DNA from: Nematostella vectensis
Lineage: Eukaryota > Cnidaria > Anthozoa > Actiniaria > Edwardsiidae
Direction of reading: 5' to 3'
Assembly (NCBI RefSeq): GCF_932526225.1
Contig: NC_064048.1
Coordinates: forward strand, 10,920,688-10,984,687
DNA length: 64,000 nucleotides
A program made the translations under genes and the position numbers. Below the pieces are notes generated by a model, which did not search any database, was not told the DNA's origin, and was given only the letters and a program-made list of their open reading frames with translations. Numbering within the stretch: the first letter of the stretch is position 1; the number at the start of each line of letters is the position of its first letter. This document shows, one piece after another, positions 1 to 11,200 of this stretch.

Positions 1-1885
1 TCTGATCTATGTACAGTCATTACGACCACCGAGCTATCCTCAGCTTAACGATTCATAGTTCGAAAACAAGTAACAGCTTTATTGTCTATTATCAAGAAAA
101 ACCAACGACTTTATAATCTACCATGAAGATTTTTCTATGGAAAAATAAGATCTGCTTAGCAATTCTAATTAATTCAAAGAAAACATTAAAGTTATATAAC
201 TAATTCAGTTAAATCTAATAACAGATCAGTAATTGTATCACTACATAAGTAATGGAATTCAGAAGCAACATAAAAGTCGCAGTATTCAAACAATTTAGAG
301 GCTTTCCGTCAACCATAAAATAGTGCTAGCATTCTGTGTTTACTTGAATATTCACATTAATCAATACATTTCTCCCATCATAAAAATAAATAGATACCAT
401 CCACTATTTTGAATGGATTCTTTCAATTCTACGGTGGCTGCAGAGTAATCAATCTAAAAAGGTGGATGGAACATTGTTGTATTCTAAGTATAATGCTGTT
501 ATACTAGGAGTGGGGGTAAGGACAAATGGGTGTGGCCCAGTACTGTGGCATAGCCTACCAGCCTCAAACCTCGTCACTAACAAAAATGGCAGGGGCAGTC
601 AAATCCAACCTAACCCACCCCCCCCCCCAAAAAAAAAAATAATATTAAGTATCTTCAAATTTTATCTTCATCTTCACATGAATAATTGGCAGCCACCACC
701 TTTAAAGAACAAGGTTTGCAAAGAATCATGGGAAGGTCCAAATTCCAATAGTGAATTGCATACACCTACCCATGATGCTTTGCATGTCTCTTTTAGAACT
801 TGAAATGAGTCTGGAGACCGACCACAAAAAAAGAAAAATTTACACTTTCTCCTAATGATTTTTTTTTCTTTTAGGGCTCTCAACTTTTTTCACTTGTAGT
901 TCAAATGTTAAAGATATTATTCATGAATTACAAAAATGATATCCATGAAATACTACAAATGATAATCAACTTGGTTCAATTGCGTGCATTTGTATTAAGT
1001 GCAGCTAATGGATAATAAAATGATACAACTTAGCTTTAGTTACAGCTAGTTAGGTTTTTCACGACGGATTAACATAAACTCTCTTAATGGAAAATATATG
1101 TACAGAGGGGAAACTATCAACAGAAAATTACACATTACATTTATATATGAATAGTAAGACACTATACTCACATATTTAATAAAAATCTAATTATTTTTGG
1201 TTTTTGTGTAATCCACTTATTCACACCAAAGATGGATACTTTCTGGATGTAACTCAACCCTCGGCAACTGCTAAAACCTTAATTCAACATGAGATAAGTT
1301 TTGTAAAAGAGAAAGAAAAGTGTTAAAAGGTTATTGGGAAATGGCATTCAAACAATAATGCTCATTTTCCCCAAAAAATCCTTGATTTCCAAAATACCAC
1401 CACATAAAAAATTATAATTTCACAAATTAGAAAAGTCAGTTAGTATGTACTTCATTTTTTATAGTATCTACTGTTTGTTGCTCAAGCTGCCAACTTTCCC
1501 AAACTCTTGATACAACAAAGGTTGTGTAAGCACATGCCATAATCACATTCAAATGGCACACAATTTGACATGCTAAAACTGCTTCAGACACACAACCTTT
1601 TTGCAGAAAAAGAATTTATGAAAATCAAGGCATCTGAGAGAGCTGAGAATTTTTACATTAGCAGTTAGTTATCGTTCCAATCACTAAGAGATATACGATT
1701 TTTTAAATGGCAGAGATGAAAACTCTAATTTCAACAGAATCATATCTAGCAGCACCAAACAGATTGAGTACACAGGGAGACCTTATATTTACAAACTTTC
1801 TGGGCTTCCTTCACTCGGTGATCACATGACTTTCCGGGGATTGATGTTAATTGACATTGAACCAAATTACCAGGTTTAGAATGAT
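1..1885. other. Downstream flank and probable 3' UTR of the 4E-BP gene
   Basis: I see no coding region here. The DNA is AT-rich with many stops in all frames. Because the 4E-BP stop codon lies at 1886-1888 on the minus strand, at least the right-hand part is probably its 3' UTR. Minus-strand polyadenylation hexamers are present at 1175-1180 (ATTAAA) and 78-83 (AATAAA), but I cannot tell which is used. A C-run followed by an A-run near 619-639 is simple sequence. Confidence 0.5.
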
Positions 1886-4458
1886 CTAGATGTCCATCTG
1901 AAATTGGGGTTCCTCTCCATCTGTAAGAAAAAATAGAAATAATTGCATCTTTTGTCACAGCATACAGTTGTTTGACAGCTGGTTCATTGAAAAACGTAAC
2001 AAGGAAATATCTACCAAATGTAATAGCAGACAGCAAGGAGAAGATGGATGCATGCCATCTTGGCTGAGATTTAAGTATGATGATAATGATGATGAAAATG
2101 ATGAAAGATGACTGAAATTAAGATGTCTAAAAATACCAGATTTTTACATGCTTAAAAAAAACGACTTACTCCCAATTATTCCATGAATCTCACAGTGCTA
2201 TATCTATGATTCATAAGAAGTTAAATAGAAGTATTCCAAATACCAATCCTTTTGCTTGATATTTAAAAAAAGTCTTCTTTTTAACTCTGGGTAATACATG
2301 TTGTGCCCCAAAATATAACTTAACATCACAAACCCAAAGCAAACTTCTTTTTCCAAAAGTCACATTTGATTTTGCTTTTCATAATTGTAAAGGAATCATG
2401 TTGAATGAGGTTATTTGAAATATTTCCCTTCATGCTGTTCTCTTACCTCCTTCGCCTCTGGCACCAGGGAGTGCAGTCACTTCTGGCTTCTCTTCTGGCT
2501 CTGGCTTTCCATTGTCTTCACATGTGACACCAGGGATCACCGGTAGGTTGGCGGGAGGACTCTTGGCTAAAGGTGAATTGCGCAACTCAAGTAGAAATTT
2601 CCTCTCATAAATAATACGCGTGCCTGGAAAAGCAAGAGGTTGAGTAAGAATCCAGAACTAAAAGTCTACTTTTGGAGATAAATTGTTCATTTAGCTTTAT
2701 CCTTTACTGGGGAACCTGGATTAACCTGCAGTTATATTAAAAGAGTCATTATATAATAATAGACACTCCATATAAAACAATTTTTGGAAAAGACTTGAAA
2801 AACCAAAAATAATTAACACTGGGAGGACGACACAGAGACATATAGAAGACTGGGTATGGGGGAACCACGCCCCTACAGGTCATTTCCGCAGGCCCTATTG
2901 TACAACAGTACCATTAATACCGCTTAGAAAAATATGATGTTTGAACACAACCTTATCTGAAGAATTTGTATAAACAATAAAACAATACAATCACCTAAAA
3001 AACAGATACTATGACAAATTCCTTAGCAACCCTTATGAAGACAGTTTGGGTGATAATTATAATCCTACAGTAATGCATTTTCATTGTTACTTAGTTAAGG
3101 AACTTCGATTATTCGATTTGTCTGGCAATGGAAATAATGTATTTTAAATAAGAAACAATTTAAAAATCCAAATTCCAGTTCTGGCTAGACCAGAAGACTA
3201 GGCTTCTAGATGCAGTGTAGGTGTGTGCTGACTTCAGTGAACTGTCGATGGACACGTTCAATTTGTTCGTGACGAAATTCCACTTGTGACATCGCTTGTT
3301 ATTTCATGATTGGCAGAAAAAAGCGAGTGTTGAGTCATTTCTGTTTTAAATTTCACCCAGGATCCGTATTTACGCGAGAAAAATACTAGTTACTACGATT
3401 CGGGTGGTGTTTTGTAATGTCAACGCTTTCAATACAAAGAAAAAGTTCTAGGAGTTCAAGTTGAAATCTATTTTATTTATACATTACGTATGCGAGGTGT
3501 AACACGTCTATGCAAATTAGTTCGTCCTTAGCACGTGGTCGGGTCTGTGTTTACATCCCCAGAGATCAAATACGCAGCTAAACGCTACAACAAAACACAA
3601 TAACACCGAATAAAACAACACCCTAACAACACGAGCAAAGTCCATGCATCTGATATATAAAAATGCGAAACTGAGTTCTTAGGCGGGCAGGAGAAACGAT
3701 AGTTTTGAATCGAACGGAAATTTCACTCGAACTCGATCTGATCACGTCTTCTTTGGTGACGCATTTCAGGACTTGTACATTGTGTACATATGAGCTAAAA
3801 AGTCGAGCAAATTCTGGTTTATACATTTGCTCAAGTTGTCAGCTATTGTATTGTAAGGGTTTCAGTGAGAAACAATGATGCATTTTAGGAAAATGTGTAG
3901 CTGGGTTTCGGAGCGTAAATAACGGAACACATCACGAGGTTTCTCAGTCTCATTAGTTTGAAGGTTGTGACGCATTTGTTATTAGAGGCTCTAGCCGTAT
4001 TCCTTGCACAAAATACACATAAAGCTAACAACCCCAACCTCATAGACGTTAGCATTTTGTTACACACTTCAGCTAAGCACACTGAAATAACATTTTCCTA
4101 CGCTTTTTCTTTAGAATTTTGCAAGGAATATCAAACTCGTGTTATGGTCTCCATTTTGCAAACATTTGCATTAAAAACAATACACAATACGTCCAGATAA
4201 ACAAAAAACTCACTCAAAAGCAAGGATATTAAGAGTCGTGTTCAGATCGAATAAACCTCGGTTAGGGATCGTAATAACTCAGTTATCGGATTTGTTCACA
4301 GTCGCTCTATGCATACCTCCTGGCGTTGTGCTGTAGATCGTTCCCCCAGGAGTTGTACTATAATCCGAGGGCATATGATTCGGATCATGTACAGGAACAC
4401 GTCTGGAAGGGATTGCTCTTGCAAGGGGGCTTCCTCGTTCAGCTTGTGTTCCATTCAT
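1886..4458 (-). CDS. EIF4EBP: eIF4E-binding protein (4E-BP), three exons
   Basis: Translational repressor that binds the cap-binding protein eIF4E and is released when TOR phosphorylates it; it acts in the cytoplasm. Coding exons are 4458-4317, 2623-2447 and 1920-1886, all with GT-AG borders and matching phase 1 junctions, giving 117 residues (the human protein has 118). Visible motifs: RAIP at residues 14-17; duplicated STTPGG blocks carrying Thr36 and Thr45, equivalent to the human priming sites Thr37 and Thr46; the eIF4E-binding motif YERKFLL at 53-59 (YxxxxL plus hydrophobic); RNSP with Ser64, equivalent to human Ser65; and a C-terminal TOS motif FQMDI (human FEMDI). Human Thr70 is replaced by Ser in an SPP context. 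The start is the first ATG before the conserved N-terminal block. The gene looks single-copy and intact. A 1.7-kb first intron and a 0.5-kb second intron show no other gene. Confidence 0.95.
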
Positions 4459-4957
4459 GGCTCTAAATTCGTTCGTTGGAGCGAGATATTTACGATTTTG
4501 TCAGCCTCAGTTGTTACAACGACTGCTTTCGCTCGCCTTCTTCCTTCCAGCAAAACACAAACTCGCACAGTGCGCATGTCACGATGAACCTCTTGCGTCA
4601 GCCAGGTGGTCACGTGACCGCTATGATTTCATTTCCGCTCTTTCGATGGGTGAATTTCCTTTCAAGGTCAGGGTTGTTTGGCTTTGTGCCTCCATTTTTA
4701 TCGAAACAATAGACGAAACCTTGTCGCTTCGTAGAACTAGCATAGCTTCAGAAAAAAAAAAGGCTCCAGAACAGACTAGATGACTTTAAAAATGCTGTAT
4801 GAAAAAAAAACTATATTTGTTCTCGCAGATTTTATCCTCTTGTTTTATATTCTTGAAAAAAAAAATAGATAAGTTTCAATCATTATAAAAGCAACATCAA
4901 CTACGTTTACAAGTTTATCTATTCTGTTTGATTTTTCGCCTTTGTCAGTATGTCATT

Positions 4958-5039
4958 GACGAGGTGGCCGAGTGGTTAAGGCGATGGACTGCTAATCCAT
5001 TGTGCTCTGCACGCGTGGGTTCGAATCCCATCCTCGTCG
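4958..5039 (+). tRNA. tRNA-Ser (anticodon GCU)
   Basis: An 82-base cloverleaf folds by eye. The acceptor stem is GACGAGG (4958-4964) with CCTCGTC (5032-5038), followed by discriminator G5039. The anticodon loop is CTGCTAA with anticodon GCT at 4991-4993, flanked by a 5-bp stem. A long variable arm, typical of type II serine tRNAs, follows. The internal promoter is intact: A box TGGCCGAGTGG at 4965-4975 and B box GGTTCGAATCC at 5018-5028. There is no intron. CCA is not encoded, as expected for a eukaryotic nuclear gene. It decodes AGC and AGU. Confidence 0.96.
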
Positions 5040-5041
5040 AG

Positions 5042-5054
5042 TTTTCTTTTTTTT
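5042..5054 (+). terminator. RNA polymerase III T-run terminator of tRNA-Ser
   Basis: Two runs of T (four at 5042-5045 and eight at 5047-5054) start three bases after the discriminator base. This is the normal Pol III termination signal. Confidence 0.85.
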
Positions 5055-5997
5055 AATCGTTGATTTCACTATTTCTTTTACGCTTTCCTGGATTCTTTCA
5101 TTTCAGTCTTTTCATGTTTTTTGTTTTGTTTTTAAAATCTAAATCTCGCTTACTCGAAGTCATGTCTATCTTACTATTTTCAACGAGAATGAAAACCCAG
5201 AAATCACGTGACATTTTGCGGGTAAAACTTTGCCTTTTGCGCGGCAAACCATAACAAAAAGCGACTTATTAATCAGCCAGACGGTTTCCAGTTAGAAAAA
5301 ACTTATATATTTTCATTTACAGTATTCATTCTATGATGAATCTCTGGCGTGATGGCGCAGCCATAGTTATGTGTTTTCCCCCCATAAATTTGCCACTCAA
5401 AAATAAGTGTGATATATCGTGTTTAGCTGTTGGTTGTGTTTGACAAATAGATCTAGTTTTTGCGTGCGTCTGTCCTCTACTAGATGCGCAGATGACGTCA
5501 CAGCGTGTCCTGAAGAAAGTACGCAACAAGAAGCAGTCGAGTGACTGTTTCTTATGACACACTGTGACGCCTTCTACTCTGTACATCTATTAGAGGATAG
5601 ACTCAATGGGATCAAAACAATGGGATCTATTTGTTTTATACAACAATTTTAAAATGTTTTCTTACGTTTCAATCTTGTTCTTGTGAGCGCACGCGCATGG
5701 TCACCCTTGACCACTTGCGACCCTGCGACCCTTGACCAATCAAAGCGCGCGATTTACGAGTGTAGTTGTATAATTTCTAATACCCTGTTGTCCTTGGCCT
5801 GTTATAAAGCCCTGCTAAAATTATTCCTACTCACAAAATAGCGATGACAGAAAGTCTACGACAGCGCAAAGTCAGATATTCGGGCGCTGCTACCTTTAGC
5901 GCGCTAAAAAAATCTGACGAGTACTGCGCCTTCGTCGACTTTTCGCCGGTGTAAATCTTATGCGATGTGAGCACTGCTAATACAAGGTGTAGGAGCC
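5055..5997. other. Non-coding spacer with possible promoter elements
   Basis: No gene is supported. Around 5,730-5,810 there is a CCAAT box (accaatca) followed about 65 bases later by a TATA-like gttataaag. This could be a Pol II promoter directed rightwards, but I see no exon that it clearly serves. Several G/C-rich decamers of the form gcgcgc occur near 5,745 and 5,898. Confidence 0.3.
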
Positions 5998-6541
5998 TGC
6001 GAGTGTTGGCTAAACCCGCGAGCACTGCGAGTGTTGGCTAAACCCGCGAGCACTTCGAGTGTTGGCTAAACCCGCGAGCACTTCGAGTGTTGGCTAAACC
6101 CGCGAGCACTGCAAGTGTTGGCTAAACCCGCGAGCACTTCGAATGTTGGCTAAACCCGCGAGCACTGCAAGTGTTGGCTAAACCCGCGAGCACTGCGAGT
6201 GTTGGCTAAACCCGCGAGCACTGCGAGTGTTGGCTAAACCCGCGAGCACTGCGAGTGTTGGCTAAACCCGCGAGCACTGCGAGTGATGGCTAAACCTGCG
6301 AGTGTTGGCTAAACCCGCGAGTGTTGGCTAAACCCGCGAGCACTGCGAGTGTTGGCTAAACCCGCGAGCACTGCGAGTGTTGGCTAAACCCGCGAGCACT
6401 GCGAGTGTTGGCTAAACCCGCGAGCACTGCGAGTGTTGGCTAAACCCGCGAGCACTGCGAGTGTTGGCTAAACCTGCGAGTGTTGGCTAAACCTGCGAGT
6501 GTTGGCTAAACCCGCGAGTGTTGGCTAAACCCGCGAGCACT
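5998..6541. repeat. 28-bp minisatellite
   Basis: A tandem array of a 28-bp unit beginning GAGTGTTGGCTAAACCCGCG and ending AGCACTGC, about 20 units. Variation is low: mostly TGC versus TTC at the unit end. Shortened 19-bp units that lack the AGCACTGC part occur near 6,296-6,320 and 6,470-6,530, so the array mixes 28-bp and 19-bp forms. No open frame of note. Confidence 0.95.
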
Positions 6542-6956
6542 TCGCTTGAGGAGAACATCCGGGACTCCTAGTACTGTGGTAGTCTTGGATAAGTCGCTTA
6601 TATTTTAACATATCTCAGTTGTCTTGTGTTGTTTCAGCAGAAAAAAACGACATATCAACGTGCGCGACAGAGCGATGGCTCCCAGAAGACCAAACGCGGC
6701 AAAATGGACTCTATTCACAGCTTACTTAGCATGATGACGACATCACTATGACAACGCATCAAATCCCAGGAGTACCTCAGGTTCCTTTGTGTTGTACAGT
6801 GCACCAGATAGCGGTGCTAAGGCCGAAATCTTCAGCCTAGCCGTAAAGCTTTAAGCTGCCATACGACGTTTCAGCGCATGTCTGGAAGTATGGTTTTTAC
6901 ATTTAATCTGATATGGTTTGATCCCCGGCCATGAAATTTCTCTTTCTTTTTTTTTT
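6542..6956. other. Spacer without recognisable gene
   Basis: Unique-looking sequence between the 28-bp array and the 366-bp duplication. I see no splice-supported exon and no repeat structure. A pyrimidine-rich run (TTTCTTTTTTTTTTC) lies at its right end. Confidence 0.4.
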
Positions 6957-7686
6957 CTTCTTCGTTCTTCTGTTACCAAACATTTCCTATGGCTTTTTTT
7001 TAATATTCTTTTAATAACCCGATCAGCCTAGTTCCAATTGCTCTATCGGTCCTCTAATTCTATTAGTTTTAACTAATAAACAAAAAACCGTGAGGAGGTG
7101 AGGGGTCTGAGACTAGCCTACCTATACAACGAAAGGGAAAGAAAATTCACTGTGCCGTCACGACTTTTGCTCACCACAGGAAAGCCGACCACAACACCAG
7201 CAACAACACCCACACAGGGGCTGAGTACCCGAGTCCATCACTCCGATTTTACCCTCCCCCCGCCCTCTCCTTGCTCACCTACACCACTGCAGAGTACATC
7301 GTGCCGTGTTGACCATCAAGTTCATCTTCGTTCTTCTGTTACCAAACATTTCCTATGGCTTTTTTTTAATATTCTTTTAATAACCCGATCAGCCTAGTTC
7401 CAATTGCTCTATCGGTCCTCTAATTCTATTAGTTTTAACTAATAAACAAAAAACCGTGAGGAGGTGAGGGGTCTGAGACTAGCCTACCTATACAACGAAA
7501 GGGAAAGAAAATTCACTGTGCCGTCACGACTTTTGCTCACCACAGGAAAGCCGACCACAACACCAGCAACAACACCCACACAGGGGCTGAGTACCCGAGT
7601 CCATCACTCCGATTTTACCCTCCCCCCGCCCTCTCCTTGCTCACCTACACCACTGCAGAGTACATCGTGCCGTGTTGACCATCAAG
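6957..7686. repeat. Perfect 366-bp tandem duplication
   Basis: The block ending at 7320 is repeated with an offset of exactly 366 bases and ends again at 7686. I found no mismatch by eye, so the duplication is young or kept identical by gene conversion. Each copy carries the same open frame from a GTG codon, but the frame has no recognisable domain and no ATG context, so I do not call a gene. Confidence 0.9.
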
Positions 7687-8244
7687 TTGACAAAATGCTC
7701 AGTTTTGATTAACTAGATGTATTATCAGTTTAAAAAAGAAAAGATACACAGTGGCGCATGGGCTTTCTGGGCATTGCGCAATAATGCACGTTGTTAGGAA
7801 AACGACGAAAAAAAACCAGTTGCATTTTATAACTGGGCTACAACAGGTATCCCAGTAACAATAAATAATAGCTAAAAAAAGGTATTCTCTTGACGTAAAG
7901 CTGAGAGATGTGTGGCGCGCGCAAGGAGATTAAAAGATCGAGATAGGCCGCCTGTCAATACGCATGAGAGAAATTTAATAAGAGCAAGCTCAGGAGTTAA
8001 GACTCCCGTCTTTCTAGCTCCCACCACAGAGTTATCAAACGAACTTATCGCGCAGAAGGTCACAGCTTTTGCGCAGAACGTCGAACGGGAGAAAAACAGC
8101 AACAATTCCCCAAATAGCACAGGACTAAGAGACACCCGATATAGCGGTTCCCAAAGAAATATTGTCTGTGGCTTTCGGGAGTCGAGTCTTTTGACGATAG
8201 ATGTACAAGGCAAATTGTCATTGAGTAAAGAAACCAAACAGAAA
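7687..8244 (+). promoter_or_regulatory. Probable 5' region of the vWA gene
   Basis: This lies directly upstream of the vWA signal-peptide exon. The frame upstream of the ATG at 8245 stays open back to a GTG at 7912, but without an ATG, so it is most likely 5' UTR. No clear TATA box is visible. The assignment is by position only. Confidence 0.3.
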
Positions 8245-11200
8245 ATGGGTCGCAAACCGTGCTTGTTGTCGTTGGGAATTTCCTTACTGTTTGTACTATG
8301 CGCAAGGGTCTCTGGAGTATATGGCAGCCGAATTTCGACTCAAAATCTTCCAGGTGAGAGAGATTTGTGTCCAGTTTGACTCCATTAATGGATTGAATAG
8401 TTATTAATAGCTATATTATCGTTAATATCTCAATTACAAGAGCTTAGATTGGGAATACACTGCGGTTTTTTAATTCTTTAAAAGAGGTATTTAAGGAGAG
8501 TTAACCCCGGACTCTCATAACCACCTTACGTTTAATTTCTAATAAAGGTTTTGCCACTGAAATCAACTTGCATTTTTTCCTAGGATAAGAGAGGTATTTG
8601 GATTTGTAAGGGTATCTTCACCGATTAAACGTGATACTAGCCAGGGCTTTTGGCGTAGATATGGCACGCGAGATAACCTGAAACGATATTTCCAGATGAG
8701 CACAGCGTTCAAAAGATACAAGAATTGGGGAGAGCTGCTGGCGTTAAAAAACAAAAAAAAAATGGAAGAAAAAATAATCTAAAAGTAAAAACGCGAAAAC
8801 ATAATGAGGATTGCGGTATGTTAATAAAGCAAAATACAGATTTTCGGAGCCTTTTTGGGGCGGAACATTTGGAGCTGTTAAAATTAGCAGCCCATATTCA
8901 ATTGTATCATTCCAGCATTCCGGCAGAGGTTTGACTTAGCACCTGAATTGCAGCGCTTAAAAGTGAGGAATGACTGCTGAATGGGTCATGACAACAAGAG
9001 GCGGTACAGGCATTCTCTCGGTGGAGTTGGCAATCTCTCGGGTATCCCTCGGGGTGGAGTCGGGTATCTCTCGGGGTGAAGTCGGCTATCTCTAGGTGAG
9101 GTCTGGTATTTCTCGGTGAAATTGGGTATTTCTCGATGAAGTTAGTTTTCTCTTGATGAGGAATAGTATCTCTCGGTGAGGTCGGCAATCTCTTTTCCGT
9201 CTCTCGGTGAAGTCGGTCATCACTCGTGCATCTCTCGGTGATGTCGGCTATTCCTCGTCTGTCTCTCGGTGATGTCGGTTATCTCTCGTCCATCTCTCGG
9301 TAAGGCCGGCAATCGCTCTTCCGTCTCTCGGTGAAGTCGGTCATCACTCGTACATCTCTCGGTGATGTCGGCTATTCCTTGTCCGTCTCTCGGTGGTAGG
9401 TCGGTTATCTCTCCTCCTCTCTCGGTGAGGTCGGGTATCTCCCGGTAAGGACGGCGTATCTCCCGGTTTAGGTCGGCCATCTTTCGGTGAAGTCGGGAGT
9501 CAAGGAACGACCTTAGAATATAAGTAACTATGATATACTATAACTTGTATAATAAGTGCTATTGACTTTTAGGTTAGACTTTATTAGTCGATGTTTTCGC
9601 TATGCGCCGAGTTGTGTCTGCCACACCGTTTTGTTGTTTTGGCCGCGCACGAGCTGGGAAAGACGAGGAACAAAATGACAAGATGGCATCTCATCCCCAT
9701 GTCCCCTGGCTGATGGACGTTCATTGGCTCAAATTTTGCTGATATATGTCTATCACGGCAAAAAAGTCCGCGTTTTCTGTTCGGATAATGCGAGGAAAAT
9801 TCGCAGAAAACGCAAAATACCTTGGCATTTTCCTCGAATTATCCGATCGGAAAACGCGCGTTTTCCTCGGCATTTTCCTAACAGTTTTCCAAGTTTGGAG
9901 TACGTGCCGTTTTCTTTAACGTTTTCCAGAATGGGAAAATTCAGGAAAATGCGAGTTTTCCCAGCGTTTTCCTTCTGAGGAAAACTCGCGTTTTCCCAGA
10001 AGGAAAATGTAAGTTTTCCTACTTGATCATTGTAGGATCATTCGAGGATAATGCGCGTTTTCCATACAGGATTATTCTAGAAAATTCCAGTTTTCCCAGC
10101 ATTTTCTCTATAGGATTATTCAAGATACTTCGAGTTTTCCCAGCATTTGCTAACAGGATTATTCGAGTTTTCGAAGCATTTTCCTTTCAGGATTATTTCT
10201 TCAGAATTCGGGTTTTCTCCGCTCTTTCCCGCTGGATCATCAACCTTTTACCTTCCTCTCTCAGAGTTGTCTATGTATTTAAAGATAACCAACACATTAT
10301 GTTGATAAAATTCAAATTTATTTAACATGTCACATCGTATCGTAATTTTACAACATAGCACATAAATAGTTTCTTGTAAACGTTCCCTGCTTAAAATCCT
10401 ATCTACTATAAAAATAGTCTCATACTTTGAATAAACAGCATGTCATTAAAATCGTTTATATTAAATAACAGCTTGTAATCGCTCTCAAATAAATAAGTAT
10501 TAAAAACTATTATAAACTATTATAACTCGCAAAAACAATTGGAACGTAAAAGAATAAGCGAAGAAAATGCGACCAAACGGTGTTATTTTACGGGTTTAAT
10601 TTTCCATGCGTTTTCTGGTCAGAAAATCTTTGGATTACTCGCGTTTTCCTTCTCGGTAAACGCCGGTAAGACGCGATGGATTTTTCCATAATTTCCCTAC
10701 CAAGGAATATGCGAGGAAAATGCGACCAAACGGTGTTATTTTACGGGGTTAATTTTTCATGTGTTTTCTAGACAGGAAAAACTTTTTGGATTACTCGCGT
10801 TATCCTTCTCGGTAAACGCCGGGAAAACGCGATGGATTTTTCCACATTTTCTTGCTAAGGAATAAGCTAGGAAAATGCGACCAAACGGGGTTATTATACG
10901 GGGTTAATTTTCCATGCGTTTTCTGTTCAGGAAAAGCTTTGGATTACTCGAGTTTTCCTTCTCGGTAAACGCCGGGAAAACGCGATGGATTTTTCCACAT
11001 TTTCTTGCCAAGGAATATGCGAGGAAAATGCGACCAAACGGGGTTATTTCGGGGTTAATTTTCCATGCGTTTCTAGTGAGTAAAATCTTTGGATTACTCG
11101 CGTTATCCTCTCGGTGAACGCCGGGAAAACGCGATTGGTTTTTCCGAATTTTCCTACCAAGGAAAATGTGAGGAAAATGCGACCAAACGGGGTTATTATA

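Noticed and set aside
462-883. Opposed open frames on both strands.
   Set aside because: Low complexity with C- and A-runs, no motif, and they lie in the probable 3' UTR or flank of 4E-BP.
7098-7712. Two open frames with the same 75-residue N-terminus.
   Set aside because: Both start at GTG, have no domain, and are simply the two copies of the 366-bp duplication.
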